From the NCBI GenBank assembly GCA_035551615.1, contig DASZNC010000113.1:1-41892 (forward strand): DNA of 41,892 nucleotides, given 5' to 3'. This stretch comes from JAKCDU01 sp035551615. GTDB lineage: Bacteria; Actinomycetota; Acidimicrobiia; Acidimicrobiales; Palsa-688. Position 1 is the first letter of the stretch. Each line of letters begins with the position of its first letter. A model generated the notes under the pieces. The model saw only the letters and a program-made list of their open reading frames with translations, was not told where the DNA came from and searched no databases. Both the position numbers and the translations under genes were made by a program. Below are positions 16,439-23,282 of this stretch, one piece after another.

Positions 16439-16444
16439 AAGGTA
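16439..16444 (-). promoter_or_regulatory. -10 box TACCTT for the SnoaL-like gene
   Basis: Minus-strand TACCTT ends 7 nt before GTG 16431 and supports that start. Confidence 0.45.
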
Positions 16445-16514
16445 GCGGCGCCATTGGGCTGATTGCGCCGGCCCGTTGGTTCGGGGCCAGGTCGCGTCGC
16501 CATGAGCGGGGAGC

Positions 16515-16634
16515 GCCGTCGAGCCGGGCGGCGCCGGCGGCGGGAGGTGGCGTGGCCGTCGAGCCGGACGGCGCCGGCGGCGGGAGGTAGCCGTCGAGCC
16601 GGACGGCGCCGGCGGCGGGAGGTGGCCGTCGAGC
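16515..16634. repeat. 35-bp GC-rich tandem repeat
   Basis: The unit begins GCCGTCGAGCC and contains GGCGGGAGGT. Copies start at 16515 (40 bp, with an extra 5 bp), 16555 (35 bp) and 16590 (35 bp), with a partial copy at 16625. It fills the gap between the SnoaL-like and hydrolase genes. Confidence 0.85.
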
Positions 16635-16643
16635 CCGATCGTC

Positions 16644-16649
16644 TACGGT
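16644..16649 (+). promoter_or_regulatory. -10 box TACGGT for the hydrolase gene
   Basis: TACGGT lies 8 nt before GTG 16658, directly after the tandem repeat, and marks the first gene of the plus-strand run. Confidence 0.5.
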
Positions 16650-16657
16650 CGCCCGTC

Positions 16658-17563
16658 GTGGGTGGACAGACGGTTCGATTGACGGCGGACGACGGGACCG
16701 AGCTGGTGGCCTACCACCTGGGCGGCGACGGACCGCCGGTGATGCTGACCCACGCCACCGGCTTCCACGCCCATTGCTGGCTCCCACTGGCGTCCACCTT
16801 GACCCCGGAGTTCTCGGTGTGGGCCCTCGACCAGCGCGGTCACGGGGCGTCCGGCAAGGCGCCGGACGGGCAGTACCCGTGGTCCCGTTTCGCGGCCGAC
16901 CTCCGGTTCGTGCTCGACGAGCTGGCCACACCGGGCCAGCCGTGGCGCGCCGGCGGCCACTCGATGGGCGGTGCCGTTGCGCTCATGGTCGAGGCCGACC
17001 GACCCGGGACCTTCGCCGCCATCTGCGCCTACGAACCGGTGGTGTTCCCCGACACCGGACTCCCTTTGGAGGAAGGCCAGGCCCCACCTCCGCTGGCCGT
17101 GCTGGCGCGGAAGCGCCGACCCTCGTTCGAGTCCCGGGCCGCCGCTCTGGCCAACTACGGGTCGAAACCGCCGCTCAACCAGTTCGACCCCGAGGCCCTG
17201 GAGAACTACGTCGAGTACGGCCTGGTCGACGCGCCGGACGGCACGGTGACGCTGGCCTGCGTCCGGGAGGATGAAGGAGCCGTCTTCGACGGCGCCGCCG
17301 GAAACGGCGTCTGGAACCGACTCGACCAGGTGCGCTGCCCGGTCACCGTGCTGGCCGGCGGTTCCGGCATGGACCCGGTCGGGCGCATCGCCCCGGCGGT
17401 CGCCCGGCAGCTGCCACGTGGCGGATACCGGGAGTTCCCGGCTCTGGACCATTTCGGCCCGATGACAGCGCCCTACGAGGTAGGCCGGGTCATGGCCACG
17501 GCCCTGGCCGGCGGTCATCCGCCGGGGGCTGAGTCCACCATCGCCGTCACATCCCCTAGCTAG
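16658..17563 (+). CDS. Alpha/beta hydrolase
   Basis: A 301-aa alpha/beta-hydrolase fold enzyme. The oxyanion-region segment THATGFHAHCW near residue 28 is followed by VWALDQRGHGASG, the nucleophile elbow GGHSMGG, a cap region with KRRPSFESRAAALANY, a late acid segment after CPVTVLAGGSGMD, and the catalytic His in ALDHFGPM. Family members include esterases, epoxide hydrolases and C-C hydrolases; the substrate is unknown. GTG 16658 is taken because TACGGT lies 8 nt upstream and the frame before it translates only the repeat. Its TAG stop is also the first half of the next gene's -10 box. Confidence 0.88.
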   Translation: MGGQTVRLTADDGTELVAYHLGGDGPPVMLTHATGFHAHCWLPLASTLTPEFSVWALDQRGHGASGKAPDGQYPWSRFAADLRFVLDELATPGQPWRAGGHSMGGAVALMVEADRPGTFAAICAYEPVVFPDTGLPLEEGQAPPPLAVLARKRRPSFESRAAALANYGSKPPLNQFDPEALENYVEYGLVDAPDGTVTLACVREDEGAVFDGAAGNGVWNRLDQVRCPVTVLAGGSGMDPVGRIAPAVARQLPRGGYREFPALDHFGPMTAPYEVGRVMATALAGGHPPGAESTIAVTSPS

Positions 17564-17566
17564 CCT
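17561..17566 (+). promoter_or_regulatory. -10 box TAGCCT overlapping the hydrolase stop
   Basis: TAGCCT begins with the hydrolase TAG stop and ends 9 nt before ATG 17576. The intervening GAAGG could also serve as a ribosome binding site. Confidence 0.45.
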
Positions 17567-17575
17567 GAAGGGCGC

Positions 17576-18415
17576 ATGGCTCTGCCCCTTCCGAGCTCGC
17601 TGTCGCCGTCGAAAGTCGCCTCTTTCAAGGACTGCGCCCTGGCCTTCCGTCTCTCGGTCATCGACCGGCTGCCTGAGCCGCCGTCACCGTACGCAGCCAA
17701 GGGCACGCTCGTGCACCGCGCCCTCGAGCTGCTCATGTGGGAGGAGGAGCCGGCCGACCGGACGCTGGCCGCCGCTCTGGCCAAGCTCGAGCGGGCCGTG
17801 CCCGAAGTGCTCGACGACGACGAGTACGCCGATCTGCCCTGGGCCGACGGCGAGCGGGACGAGTTCGTGGCCGATGCCGCCGTGCTGGTGGAGAACTACT
17901 TCCGCTTGGAGGATCCCCGCCAGGTCCACGTGCTCGGCACCGAGCTACGCATGTCGGTGCAGCTGGGCTCGCTGAAGCTGTCGGGGATCATCGACCGCCT
18001 CGAACTCGACGCCGACGGCGAGTTGGTGGTGACCGACTACAAGACGGGGCGGGCGCCGAGTGCCAACTTCGAGCAGTCCCGGCTGGGCGGCGTCCAGTTC
18101 TACGCCTTCCTGTGTGAACAGGTGCTGGGCCGCCGGCCGGCCCGCGTCCAGCTGCTGCACCTGCGGGAGCCGCTGGCCATCTCGACCGAACCGTCCGATC
18201 ATTCGATCCGGGGCCTGCAGCAGCAGACCTCCGCCATCTGGTCGGCGGTGGAGCATGCCTGCCAGCGGGAGGACTTCCGGCCCAAGCCCGGCCGGCTCTG
18301 CGATTACTGTGCTTACCATGAGCTGTGCCCGGCGGTGGGCGGCGACTTGAGCCGCCTACCCGGTCCCACGCCCGTCGTGCCGCTGCCGGCGAGCACGGTC
18401 AGCCTGGCTGGCTGA
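17576..18415 (+). CDS. RecB-like PD-(D/E)XK exonuclease with Fe-S cluster
   Basis: A 279-aa stand-alone nuclease of the RecB/Cas4/AddB C-terminal type. The PD-(D/E)XK core is visible as H47 (GTLVHRALE), D140 (GIIDRLE), D154-x-K156 (VTDYKTG) and the QxxxY helix Q174/Y178-like segment GVQFYAF. Four cysteines, C20, C242, C245 and C251 (CDYCAYHELC), are placed as in AddB/Cas4 proteins that hold a [4Fe-4S] cluster. No helicase domain is attached. This single-domain family is widespread in actinobacteria and is usually annotated as RecB family exonuclease; a DNA-repair role is inferred. It sits 12 bp after the hydrolase and 26 bp before the PAP2 gene. No cas genes are present nearby. Confidence 0.88.
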   Translation: MALPLPSSLSPSKVASFKDCALAFRLSVIDRLPEPPSPYAAKGTLVHRALELLMWEEEPADRTLAAALAKLERAVPEVLDDDEYADLPWADGERDEFVADAAVLVENYFRLEDPRQVHVLGTELRMSVQLGSLKLSGIIDRLELDADGELVVTDYKTGRAPSANFEQSRLGGVQFYAFLCEQVLGRRPARVQLLHLREPLAISTEPSDHSIRGLQQQTSAIWSAVEHACQREDFRPKPGRLCDYCAYHELCPAVGGDLSRLPGPTPVVPLPASTVSLAG

Positions 18416-18441
18416 CCGACCGCGCTCTCCCTTCCCCCGCC

Positions 18442-19017
18442 ATGAAGCTACCCACCATCCCCATTCCGACCGCCTTCGAGCCCTTCGACGACGCCGTCGA
18501 CATCTGGTTCGAGGAACACGTCCGCCACAGCCGGGTCACCGACCTGGTCATGTACAGCGCCAGCGCCGTCGGCGACCACGGCGTGGTGTGGCTCGCTCTG
18601 GCCGGCGTCCAGGCCCTCCGCCGGCGCCAGACCGGCCAGGCCTGGCAACGCCAGTTCCTGCGCGTCGCCATCGGACTGGGCGCCGAGTCGATCGTGGTGA
18701 ACGGGCCGGTCAAGATGATGTTCCGCCGCCACCGCCCCGTTTTCGAGGGCACCCGGCCGTTGCACCTGCGCACCCCCCGTACCAGCAGTTTCCCGAGCGG
18801 GCACGCCACCGCCGCCTTCTTCGGCGCCGCCCTGCTGCGCGAGGACGACCCGATCTGGCCGCTCTACTACGCCCTCGCCGTGGTGGTGGCGGCCAGCCGG
18901 GTGCACGTGCGCATCCACCATGGCTCGGACGTTATCGGCGGGGTCGTCACCGGCATCGTGCTGGGCGAACTGGTGCGCAAGCTGGTGCCGTTGGAATCGG
19001 CCCCGGCGCCGGAATGA
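18442..19017 (+). CDS. PAP2-type membrane phosphatase
   Basis: A 191-aa PAP2-superfamily phosphatase of the cytoplasmic membrane. The full catalytic triplet of motifs is present: KX6RP (K91-P99), PSGH (118-121) and SRX5HX3D (S152-D163), with H121 and H159 as the expected acid and nucleophile. Hydrophobic helices flank these motifs. Substrates in the family include phosphatidic acid, undecaprenyl diphosphate and decaprenylphosphoryl sugars. ATG 18442 (MKLPTIPIP) is the first good start after the RecB-like stop. It belongs to a closely spaced plus-strand run with the DsbA-like gene 28 bp downstream. Lipid or polyprenyl phosphate hydrolysis is inferred. Confidence 0.9.
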   Translation: MKLPTIPIPTAFEPFDDAVDIWFEEHVRHSRVTDLVMYSASAVGDHGVVWLALAGVQALRRRQTGQAWQRQFLRVAIGLGAESIVVNGPVKMMFRRHRPVFEGTRPLHLRTPRTSSFPSGHATAAFFGAALLREDDPIWPLYYALAVVVAASRVHVRIHHGSDVIGGVVTGIVLGELVRKLVPLESAPAPE

Positions 19018-19045
19018 CGGTTTCGCCGATGGCGTTGCTATGGGC

Positions 19046-19654
19046 ATGACCTCGTCTCGCCCGTCGTTCGCCGTCACCTGGGACTACCGCTGCCCGTTCG
19101 CCCGCATCGGCCACGACCACATCCTCACCGGCCTGGCCGATGGCGCCGACTGGGACGTGTCGTTCAAGGCGTTCTCGCTCGATCAGACCCACGTGGAGGA
19201 AGGCGGCGCGCCGGTATGGGAGGCGCCCGACCGCTATCCGGGCGTGACCGCCAACCTGGCCGGCATAGCCGTGCGCGACGGGCAACCCGAGCAGTTCCAA
19301 GCTGTCCACCGGGCCCTGTTCGAGGCCCGCCACCAGGAGGCCCTCGACCTGCGTGACCGGTCGATCATCGGCAAGGTCCTGGACCGGGTCGGCGTCGACG
19401 GGGCCGGCGTCCTGGCCGAAGTGGACAGCGGGCGCCCGCTCGAGGCCCTACGGGACGAGCACACCTGGGCCATCGATGAGCACCAGATCTTCGGAGTGCC
19501 GACGTTCGTGGCCGACGGCCGCTCCGTGTTCGTCCGGCTCATGCGCCGGCCGGAAGACGGGGCCGCCGCCCGGCGCACGGTCGAGCGGATCGTCGACATG
19601 ATCGTCGGTTGGCCCGAGCTCAACGAGTTCAAGCACACCTCACTGTCCAACTAG
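19046..19654 (+). CDS. DsbA-family thioredoxin-fold protein without CxxC
   Basis: A 202-aa thioredoxin-fold protein of the DsbA/FrnE/2-hydroxychromene-2-carboxylate isomerase superfamily. After strand 1 it reads WDYRCPFA (C16), then a helical insertion, and near the C-terminus EHQIFGVPTFVADGR, which contains the family cis-Pro loop GVPTF. The usual second cysteine of CxxC is Ala, so a monothiol or glutathione/mycothiol S-transferase-like activity is more likely than disulphide oxidation. No signal peptide is seen, so the protein is cytosolic. ATG 19046 is chosen; ATG 19040 would add Met-Gly. It lies between the PAP2 gene and a small unknown gene. Confidence 0.82.
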   Translation: MTSSRPSFAVTWDYRCPFARIGHDHILTGLADGADWDVSFKAFSLDQTHVEEGGAPVWEAPDRYPGVTANLAGIAVRDGQPEQFQAVHRALFEARHQEALDLRDRSIIGKVLDRVGVDGAGVLAEVDSGRPLEALRDEHTWAIDEHQIFGVPTFVADGRSVFVRLMRRPEDGAAARRTVERIVDMIVGWPELNEFKHTSLSN

Positions 19655-19665
19655 CCCGGGATGCG

Positions 19666-19935
19666 TTGAATCCGGCGGACGACGGTCTGACCATCCTCGG
19701 TCTCGAGCTCGGCGAGACCGTCCGGTGGCGATCGGGCCAGGGTGGTCGGTGGCGCACCGGGCGGGTCACCCGCCGGGAGCGCGACGGCAGCATCGGCGTC
19801 ACCGACGGCCGGGGCGGACAGCGCAGCCTGCCCGTCGACCGGCTGGAGGTCGGCTGTGCCGGGCCCCGGGGCGGCCCCAGCTGGGAGCCTCTCGCCGACC
19901 GGGCCTCCCGCAACGAACAGCTGAAGCTGCTCTGA
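19666..19935 (+). CDS. Small hypothetical protein
   Basis: An 89-aa protein starting at TTG 19666, 11 bp after the DsbA-like stop. The frame has strongly GC-biased third codon positions, as in its neighbours, which supports real coding. The sequence is Arg/Gly-rich with alternating hydrophobics (ETVRWR, GRWRTGRVTRRE, DGSIGVTD, QRSLPVDRLEV), suggesting a small beta-barrel (SH3- or KOW-like) and so perhaps nucleic-acid or protein binding; this is only an impression. I do not recognise a named family. It is the last gene of the plus-strand run, and a minisatellite begins right after its stop. Confidence 0.6.
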   Translation: MNPADDGLTILGLELGETVRWRSGQGGRWRTGRVTRRERDGSIGVTDGRGGQRSLPVDRLEVGCAGPRGGPSWEPLADRASRNEQLKLL

Positions 19936-19936
19936 G

Positions 19937-20105
19937 CCGGCGTCCGGCGGGCGGGCGAGCGCCGGGTCGGCCGGCGGGCGAGCGCCGGGTCGGCCGGCGG
20001 GCGGGAGAGCGCCGGGTCCGCCGGCGGGCGGGCGAGCGCCGGGTCGGCCGGCAGGCGAGCGCCGGGTCCGCCGGCGGGCGGGCGGGCGCCGGGTCGGTCG
20101 GGCGG
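19937..20105. repeat. Minisatellite with 23/27-bp units
   Basis: The core GCGCCGGGT recurs at 19959, 19982, 20009, 20036, 20059 and 20086, so spacings run 23, 27, 27, 23, 27. The two unit lengths differ by one extra GGGC-type tetramer. Frames through it translate only repetitive Arg/Gly/Ala, so it is taken as noncoding. Confidence 0.88.
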
Positions 20106-20192
20106 TCCCGGCCAGCGCCGGAGCAGCCCAGCCGGCCCCGACCGGGCGCCGGCGACCCGGCGCTACCGGCCCAACCTCAGTGATCAGGAGAT

Positions 20193-20231
20193 GTGTGCAA
20201 AGTTGCTGATATAGTCAGCAACTTTGCACAC
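20193..20231. repeat. 39-bp perfect inverted repeat (palindrome)
   Basis: Two perfect 17-bp arms (20193-20209 and 20215-20231) enclose the 5-nt centre TATAG. It is about 44% GC in a very GC-rich setting. It lies between converging genes, 11 nt beyond the GNAT stop. No T run follows on either strand. It could be a bidirectional hairpin terminator without U tract, a large operator or a recombination/insertion site. The centre also reads TATAGT, a -10-like hexamer. Confidence 0.95.
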
Positions 20232-20242
20232 CCTTGATGGCT

Positions 20243-20866
20243 TTAGGTGACTTTCTGGCCACCGGACGCCAACCGGACCATCATCTGATTCTCTATCCGG
20301 GGCGGGTCGCCGGGTCGGTCGACCCGGATTCCGGTGGGGACGAAGCCGACCCGTTGATAGAGCCGTTCCGCCGGCCGGTTGCCGTCGACCACCCAGAGGG
20401 TGACGGCCTCGGCGCCCTCCGCTCGGGCCCAATCAAAGACGACGCCGACCAGAAGGTCGGCGACTCCCTCACCGCGGGCGGTCGGATCGACCCACATCGA
20501 CACCAATTCACGGGTCTGGGTGCCCTCCGGATGGATGCCGGCGACCAGGCCGACCACCCGGCCGTCCTGGCGGGCCAGCCACCAGGCGCCGGTGGTGAGG
20601 CGCCGGTGCCAATCCACCTCGCTCAGGCCGTGCTCACGGGCGAGGGTCGACCCGAACGCCTCGGGCGCGTCCTGCAGTGCCCGGAACCGAACCGACCTGA
20701 CCTCGTCGAGGTCGGCCAACCCGACCCGTTCGACCACGACCAGGCCCGCCGCCTGGACCTCCGTGGTTCCAGACGGCCCCGGCGTCGGCCCCCCGACGAT
20801 GACGCCGCCGGCCTGGCCCCGACCGGCGAGCATCTGTTCCCACGGCCCCGACACCGGCTCCCCCAT
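20243..20866 (-). CDS. GNAT family N-acetyltransferase
   Basis: A 207-aa GNAT-fold acetyltransferase. From about residue 45 it shows the fold in order: VVVERVGLADLDEVRSVRFRAL, the central strands WLARQDGRVVGLVAGI and ELVSMWVDPTARGEGVADLL with the acetyl-CoA loop (motif A), then AVTLWVVDGNRPAERLYQRVGF (motif B). The acceptor substrate is unknown. I took ATG 20866, with CAAGAT 6 nt upstream as a possible -10; GTG 20890 is an alternative, and the first 40 residues lie outside the domain. It is downstream of the LLM gene on the same strand (48 bp) and ends 11 nt before the palindrome. Confidence 0.82.
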   Translation of the reverse strand: MGEPVSGPWEQMLAGRGQAGGVIVGGPTPGPSGTTEVQAAGLVVVERVGLADLDEVRSVRFRALQDAPEAFGSTLAREHGLSEVDWHRRLTTGAWWLARQDGRVVGLVAGIHPEGTQTRELVSMWVDPTARGEGVADLLVGVVFDWARAEGAEAVTLWVVDGNRPAERLYQRVGFVPTGIRVDRPGDPPRIENQMMVRLASGGQKVT

Positions 20867-20914
20867 CCGGCGATCTTGGCCGCCCGACACCGGCCCGACC
20901 AGCGATTTAGGTCG

Positions 20915-21859
20915 CTACGGAGCCAGCTCGCGCACCATCTGCTTCAGATCGAGCCCGAACGGCACGATCATCAGCGCCGGGGTGGTGACGCCGGCGTCGA
21001 CGTAGGCCTGGACCTTCTCCTTCACCTGGGCCGGCGAGCCGGAGAGGACCAGGTCGTCGACGACCTGGTCGGGTATGGCCTCGAGGGCGGCCTTGCGGTC
21101 GCCGGCCTTCCACAGGGCCCACATGTCGGCCAGGATCGAGCCCCGCCCCAGCCATTCGTGGAAGGCGGCGTAGACAGGCACGTTGAGGTAGGCGGCGACC
21201 ATGCGCCGCCCGACCAGGCGGACGGCGTCGCGGTCCTCGGTCGGGAAGGCGAAGATGCGGGCGACGACCTCCTTGCCCGGACCCACTTCCCGGACCACCT
21301 TGGCCACGTCGCCGGCGCCCAGCCAGTTGATGATGGCGCCGTCGCCCTCCCGGCCGGCCAGCCGCAGCATCCCGGGCCGGAGGGCGGCCACCAGGACGGG
21401 CGGGGCCACCGCCGGCGGGCGGGCCAGCTTGAAGCCCTTGACGGTGAACGTGTCGTACTGCTGATCGACCTTCTCCCCGGCCAGAGCGGCCCGCAGGAAG
21501 CGCACCATGTCCCGGGTCCGCTTGTACGGTTCCTCGAACGGGATGCCGTTCCAGCGGGACACGATCACGTCCGAGGAGGTGCCGACGCCCAGGGCGAAAC
21601 GTCCCGGCGCGGCCTCGGCCATGGCGGCTGCGCTCTGGGCGACCAGGGCCGGGCCGCGGGTGAAGGTGGGGACGATGGCGGTGCCGAGCCGCAACGTCGG
21701 CGTCCAAGCGGCGGCCAGCGCCAGCGGGGTGAACGCGTCGGTGCCGTCTGCTTCCGAGGACCACACGTCGGTGTAGCCCAGATCCACCAGCTCCTCGAGC
21801 CAGGACCGGTGGTCGGCCAGAGGGATGCCGTCGAACGGGATGGTCATGCCGTAACCCAT
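20915..21859 (-). CDS. LLM class (F420-type) oxidoreductase
   Basis: A 314-aa luciferase-like monooxygenase family TIM-barrel protein. Features are GYTDVWSSEADGTDAFTPLALAAAWT at the N-terminus, LRLGTAIVPTFTRGPALVAQSAA, FALGVGTSSDVIVSRWNG and PPVLVAALRPGMLRLAGREGDG, all typical of actinobacterial F420-dependent LLM enzymes. F420 rather than FMN is inferred from the subgroup and host type. The substrate is unknown; many sit near lipid or steroid catabolism genes, and here a thiolase lies across a divergent promoter. ATG 21859 is 7 nt after TAGCAT. Confidence 0.88.
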   Translation of the reverse strand: MGYGMTIPFDGIPLADHRSWLEELVDLGYTDVWSSEADGTDAFTPLALAAAWTPTLRLGTAIVPTFTRGPALVAQSAAAMAEAAPGRFALGVGTSSDVIVSRWNGIPFEEPYKRTRDMVRFLRAALAGEKVDQQYDTFTVKGFKLARPPAVAPPVLVAALRPGMLRLAGREGDGAIINWLGAGDVAKVVREVGPGKEVVARIFAFPTEDRDAVRLVGRRMVAAYLNVPVYAAFHEWLGRGSILADMWALWKAGDRKAALEAIPDQVVDDLVLSGSPAQVKEKVQAYVDAGVTTPALMIVPFGLDLKQMVRELAP

Positions 21860-21866
21860 CCCGCGG

Positions 21867-21872
21867 ATGCTA
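21867..21872 (-). promoter_or_regulatory. -10 box TAGCAT for the LLM gene
   Basis: Minus-strand TAGCAT ends 7 nt before ATG 21859, in the 18-bp gap after the small upstream ORF. Confidence 0.5.
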
Positions 21873-21877
21873 ACGGG

Positions 21878-22039
21878 CTACGCGGCGTGCGCCTCCGCTT
21901 CGCGCTGGCGGGCAGCTTGGACGACCTCGGCCAGCACCCGTCGAGCCTCGGCCACGCCGCGCCGGCCCACCTCACGGGTGTGGGCATCCAGCCGGAAATC
22001 CGAGTCCTGCGTCTGGAGCAGTTCGAGCTGTTCGGCCAT
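21878..22039 (-). CDS. Small charged helical protein, hypothetical
   Basis: A 53-aa frame starting at ATG 22039. About four fifths of its codons end in G or C, as in neighbouring genes, and it begins right at an AT-richer divergent promoter region shared with the thiolase. The product is predicted to be one long charged helix (LELLQTQDSDFRLDAHTREV, then an Arg/Glu/Ala-rich tail), possibly a coiled coil. No known family is recognised. It ends 18 bp before the LLM start and could be co-transcribed with it. A much longer antisense frame through the thiolase gene shares its end; I accept only this part. Confidence 0.5.
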   Translation of the reverse strand: MAEQLELLQTQDSDFRLDAHTREVGRRGVAEARRVLAEVVQAARQREAEAHAA

Positions 22040-22081
22040 GTGATTATTCTTCCGCAAGGGTGTGACAGTTAACCCGGGCGG

Positions 22082-22087
22082 TACCAT
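22082..22087 (+). promoter_or_regulatory. -10 box TACCAT for the thiolase gene
   Basis: TACCAT lies 6 nt before ATG 22094. GTGACA at 22062-22067 is a possible -35, but the 14-bp spacer is short. Confidence 0.55.
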
Positions 22088-22093
22088 CTGTTT

Positions 22094-23269
22094 ATGCCCG
22101 AAGTCGTAATTATTGATGCCGTCCGCACCCCCGTCGGCCGCCGGAACGGTGGCCTGTCGACGGTCCATCCGGCAGAACTGCTCGGCGGCGCCCTGACCGC
22201 GCTGATCGGGCGCACCGGTATCGACCCGGCCCAGGTCGGTCAGGTCGTGTCCGGCTGCGTGTCCCAGATCGGCGAACAGAGTTTCAACATCGGGCGTACC
22301 GCCTGGCTGTCCGCCGGCCTCCCGCTCACGACGGCCAACACGACCGTCGACGCGCAGTGCGGCTCCAGCCAGCAGGCGGCCAACCTGGCCACCGCGCTGG
22401 TCGCGTCCGGGACCGTCGACGTGGCCATCGCCTGCGGCGTCGAGTCCATGAGCCGCATTCCGATCGGCACCGCCGGATCGAAGAAGCTCGGCTTCGGCGT
22501 CCCGATCCCCAAGTCGTACTTCCCCCGATACGAGATGACGTCCCAGTTCGAAGGAGCCGAGCGCATCGCCGACAAGTGGGGCATCAGCCGCCAGGACACC
22601 GACGCCTTCGGCCTGGCCAGCCAGCAGAAGGCGGCCCGGGCGTGGGACGAGCACCGCTTCGATACCCAGATCACCGCCATCGAGGCGCCGGTGCTCGACG
22701 AGGAGGGCAAGCCGACCGGCGAGAGCCGCACCATCAGCCGTGACGAGGGGATGCGCGACACAACACTCGAGGGCCTGGCCAACCTGAAGCCGGTGGCCCG
22801 GGAGAACGGCGTGCATACCGCCGGTTCGTCGTCGCAGATCTCCGACGGCGCAGCCGCCGTGCTGATCATGTCGGAGGAGAAGGCCGCCGCCCTGGGACTC
22901 ACGCCCAAGGCCCGGGTGACCCAGACCTGTCTGGTCGGGGTCGATCCGGTGCTGATGCTGACCGGACCGATCGACGCCACCCAACTGCTGCTCGAGCGGG
23001 CCAAGCTGTCCATCGACGACATCGACGTGTTCGAGATCAACGAGGCGTTCGCCTCCGTCGTCCTGGCCTGGCAGAAGGAGGTCAAGGCCAATCCCGAGGC
23101 GGTCAACCCGAACGGCGGGGCCATCGCCCTCGGACACCCGCTGGGTGGCACCGGCGTCGTGCTCTTGACCAAGGCCCTGCACGAACTGGAGCGCAGCCAG
23201 GGCCGACGGGCGCTGATCAGCATGTGCTGCGGTGGTGGTCTCGGCACCGGCACGCTTATCGAGCGCTGA
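22094..23269 (+). CDS. Acetyl-CoA C-acyltransferase (thiolase)
   Basis: A 391-aa thiolase. The acyl-accepting cysteine is C89 (DAQCGSSQQA), the NEAFA motif precedes the active-site His H348 in GGAIALGHPLGGTG, and the second active-site cysteine is C378 in MCCGGGLGTG. It cleaves 3-ketoacyl-CoA with CoA, or runs the reverse condensation. The sequence style (MPEVVIIDAVRTPVGRRNGG) resembles actinobacterial FadA-type enzymes used in fatty acid or steroid side-chain degradation. ATG 22094 is 6 nt after TACCAT. A YdjC-like gene follows 13 bp downstream. FadA5-like steroid use versus general beta-oxidation cannot be decided from sequence alone. Confidence 0.92.
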   Translation: MPEVVIIDAVRTPVGRRNGGLSTVHPAELLGGALTALIGRTGIDPAQVGQVVSGCVSQIGEQSFNIGRTAWLSAGLPLTTANTTVDAQCGSSQQAANLATALVASGTVDVAIACGVESMSRIPIGTAGSKKLGFGVPIPKSYFPRYEMTSQFEGAERIADKWGISRQDTDAFGLASQQKAARAWDEHRFDTQITAIEAPVLDEEGKPTGESRTISRDEGMRDTTLEGLANLKPVARENGVHTAGSSSQISDGAAAVLIMSEEKAAALGLTPKARVTQTCLVGVDPVLMLTGPIDATQLLLERAKLSIDDIDVFEINEAFASVVLAWQKEVKANPEAVNPNGGAIALGHPLGGTGVVLLTKALHELERSQGRRALISMCCGGGLGTGTLIER

Positions 23270-23282
23270 CCGGCCGGCCGAG

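Noticed and set aside
20193..20231. Prophage attachment site, dif site or telomere-like element
   Set aside because: A perfect uninterrupted symmetric palindrome does not fit dif asymmetry; no integrase, tRNA or phage gene is nearby. Kept only as an unexplained palindrome.
20234..22072. 612-codon plus-strand open frame
   Set aside because: It is antisense to the GNAT and LLM genes, which have clear family motifs; its product is His/Asp/Arg-rich low complexity.
22062..22078. KstR-like steroid operator before the thiolase gene
   Set aside because: GTTAAC is present, but the full inverted motif with the correct half-site spacing is not.
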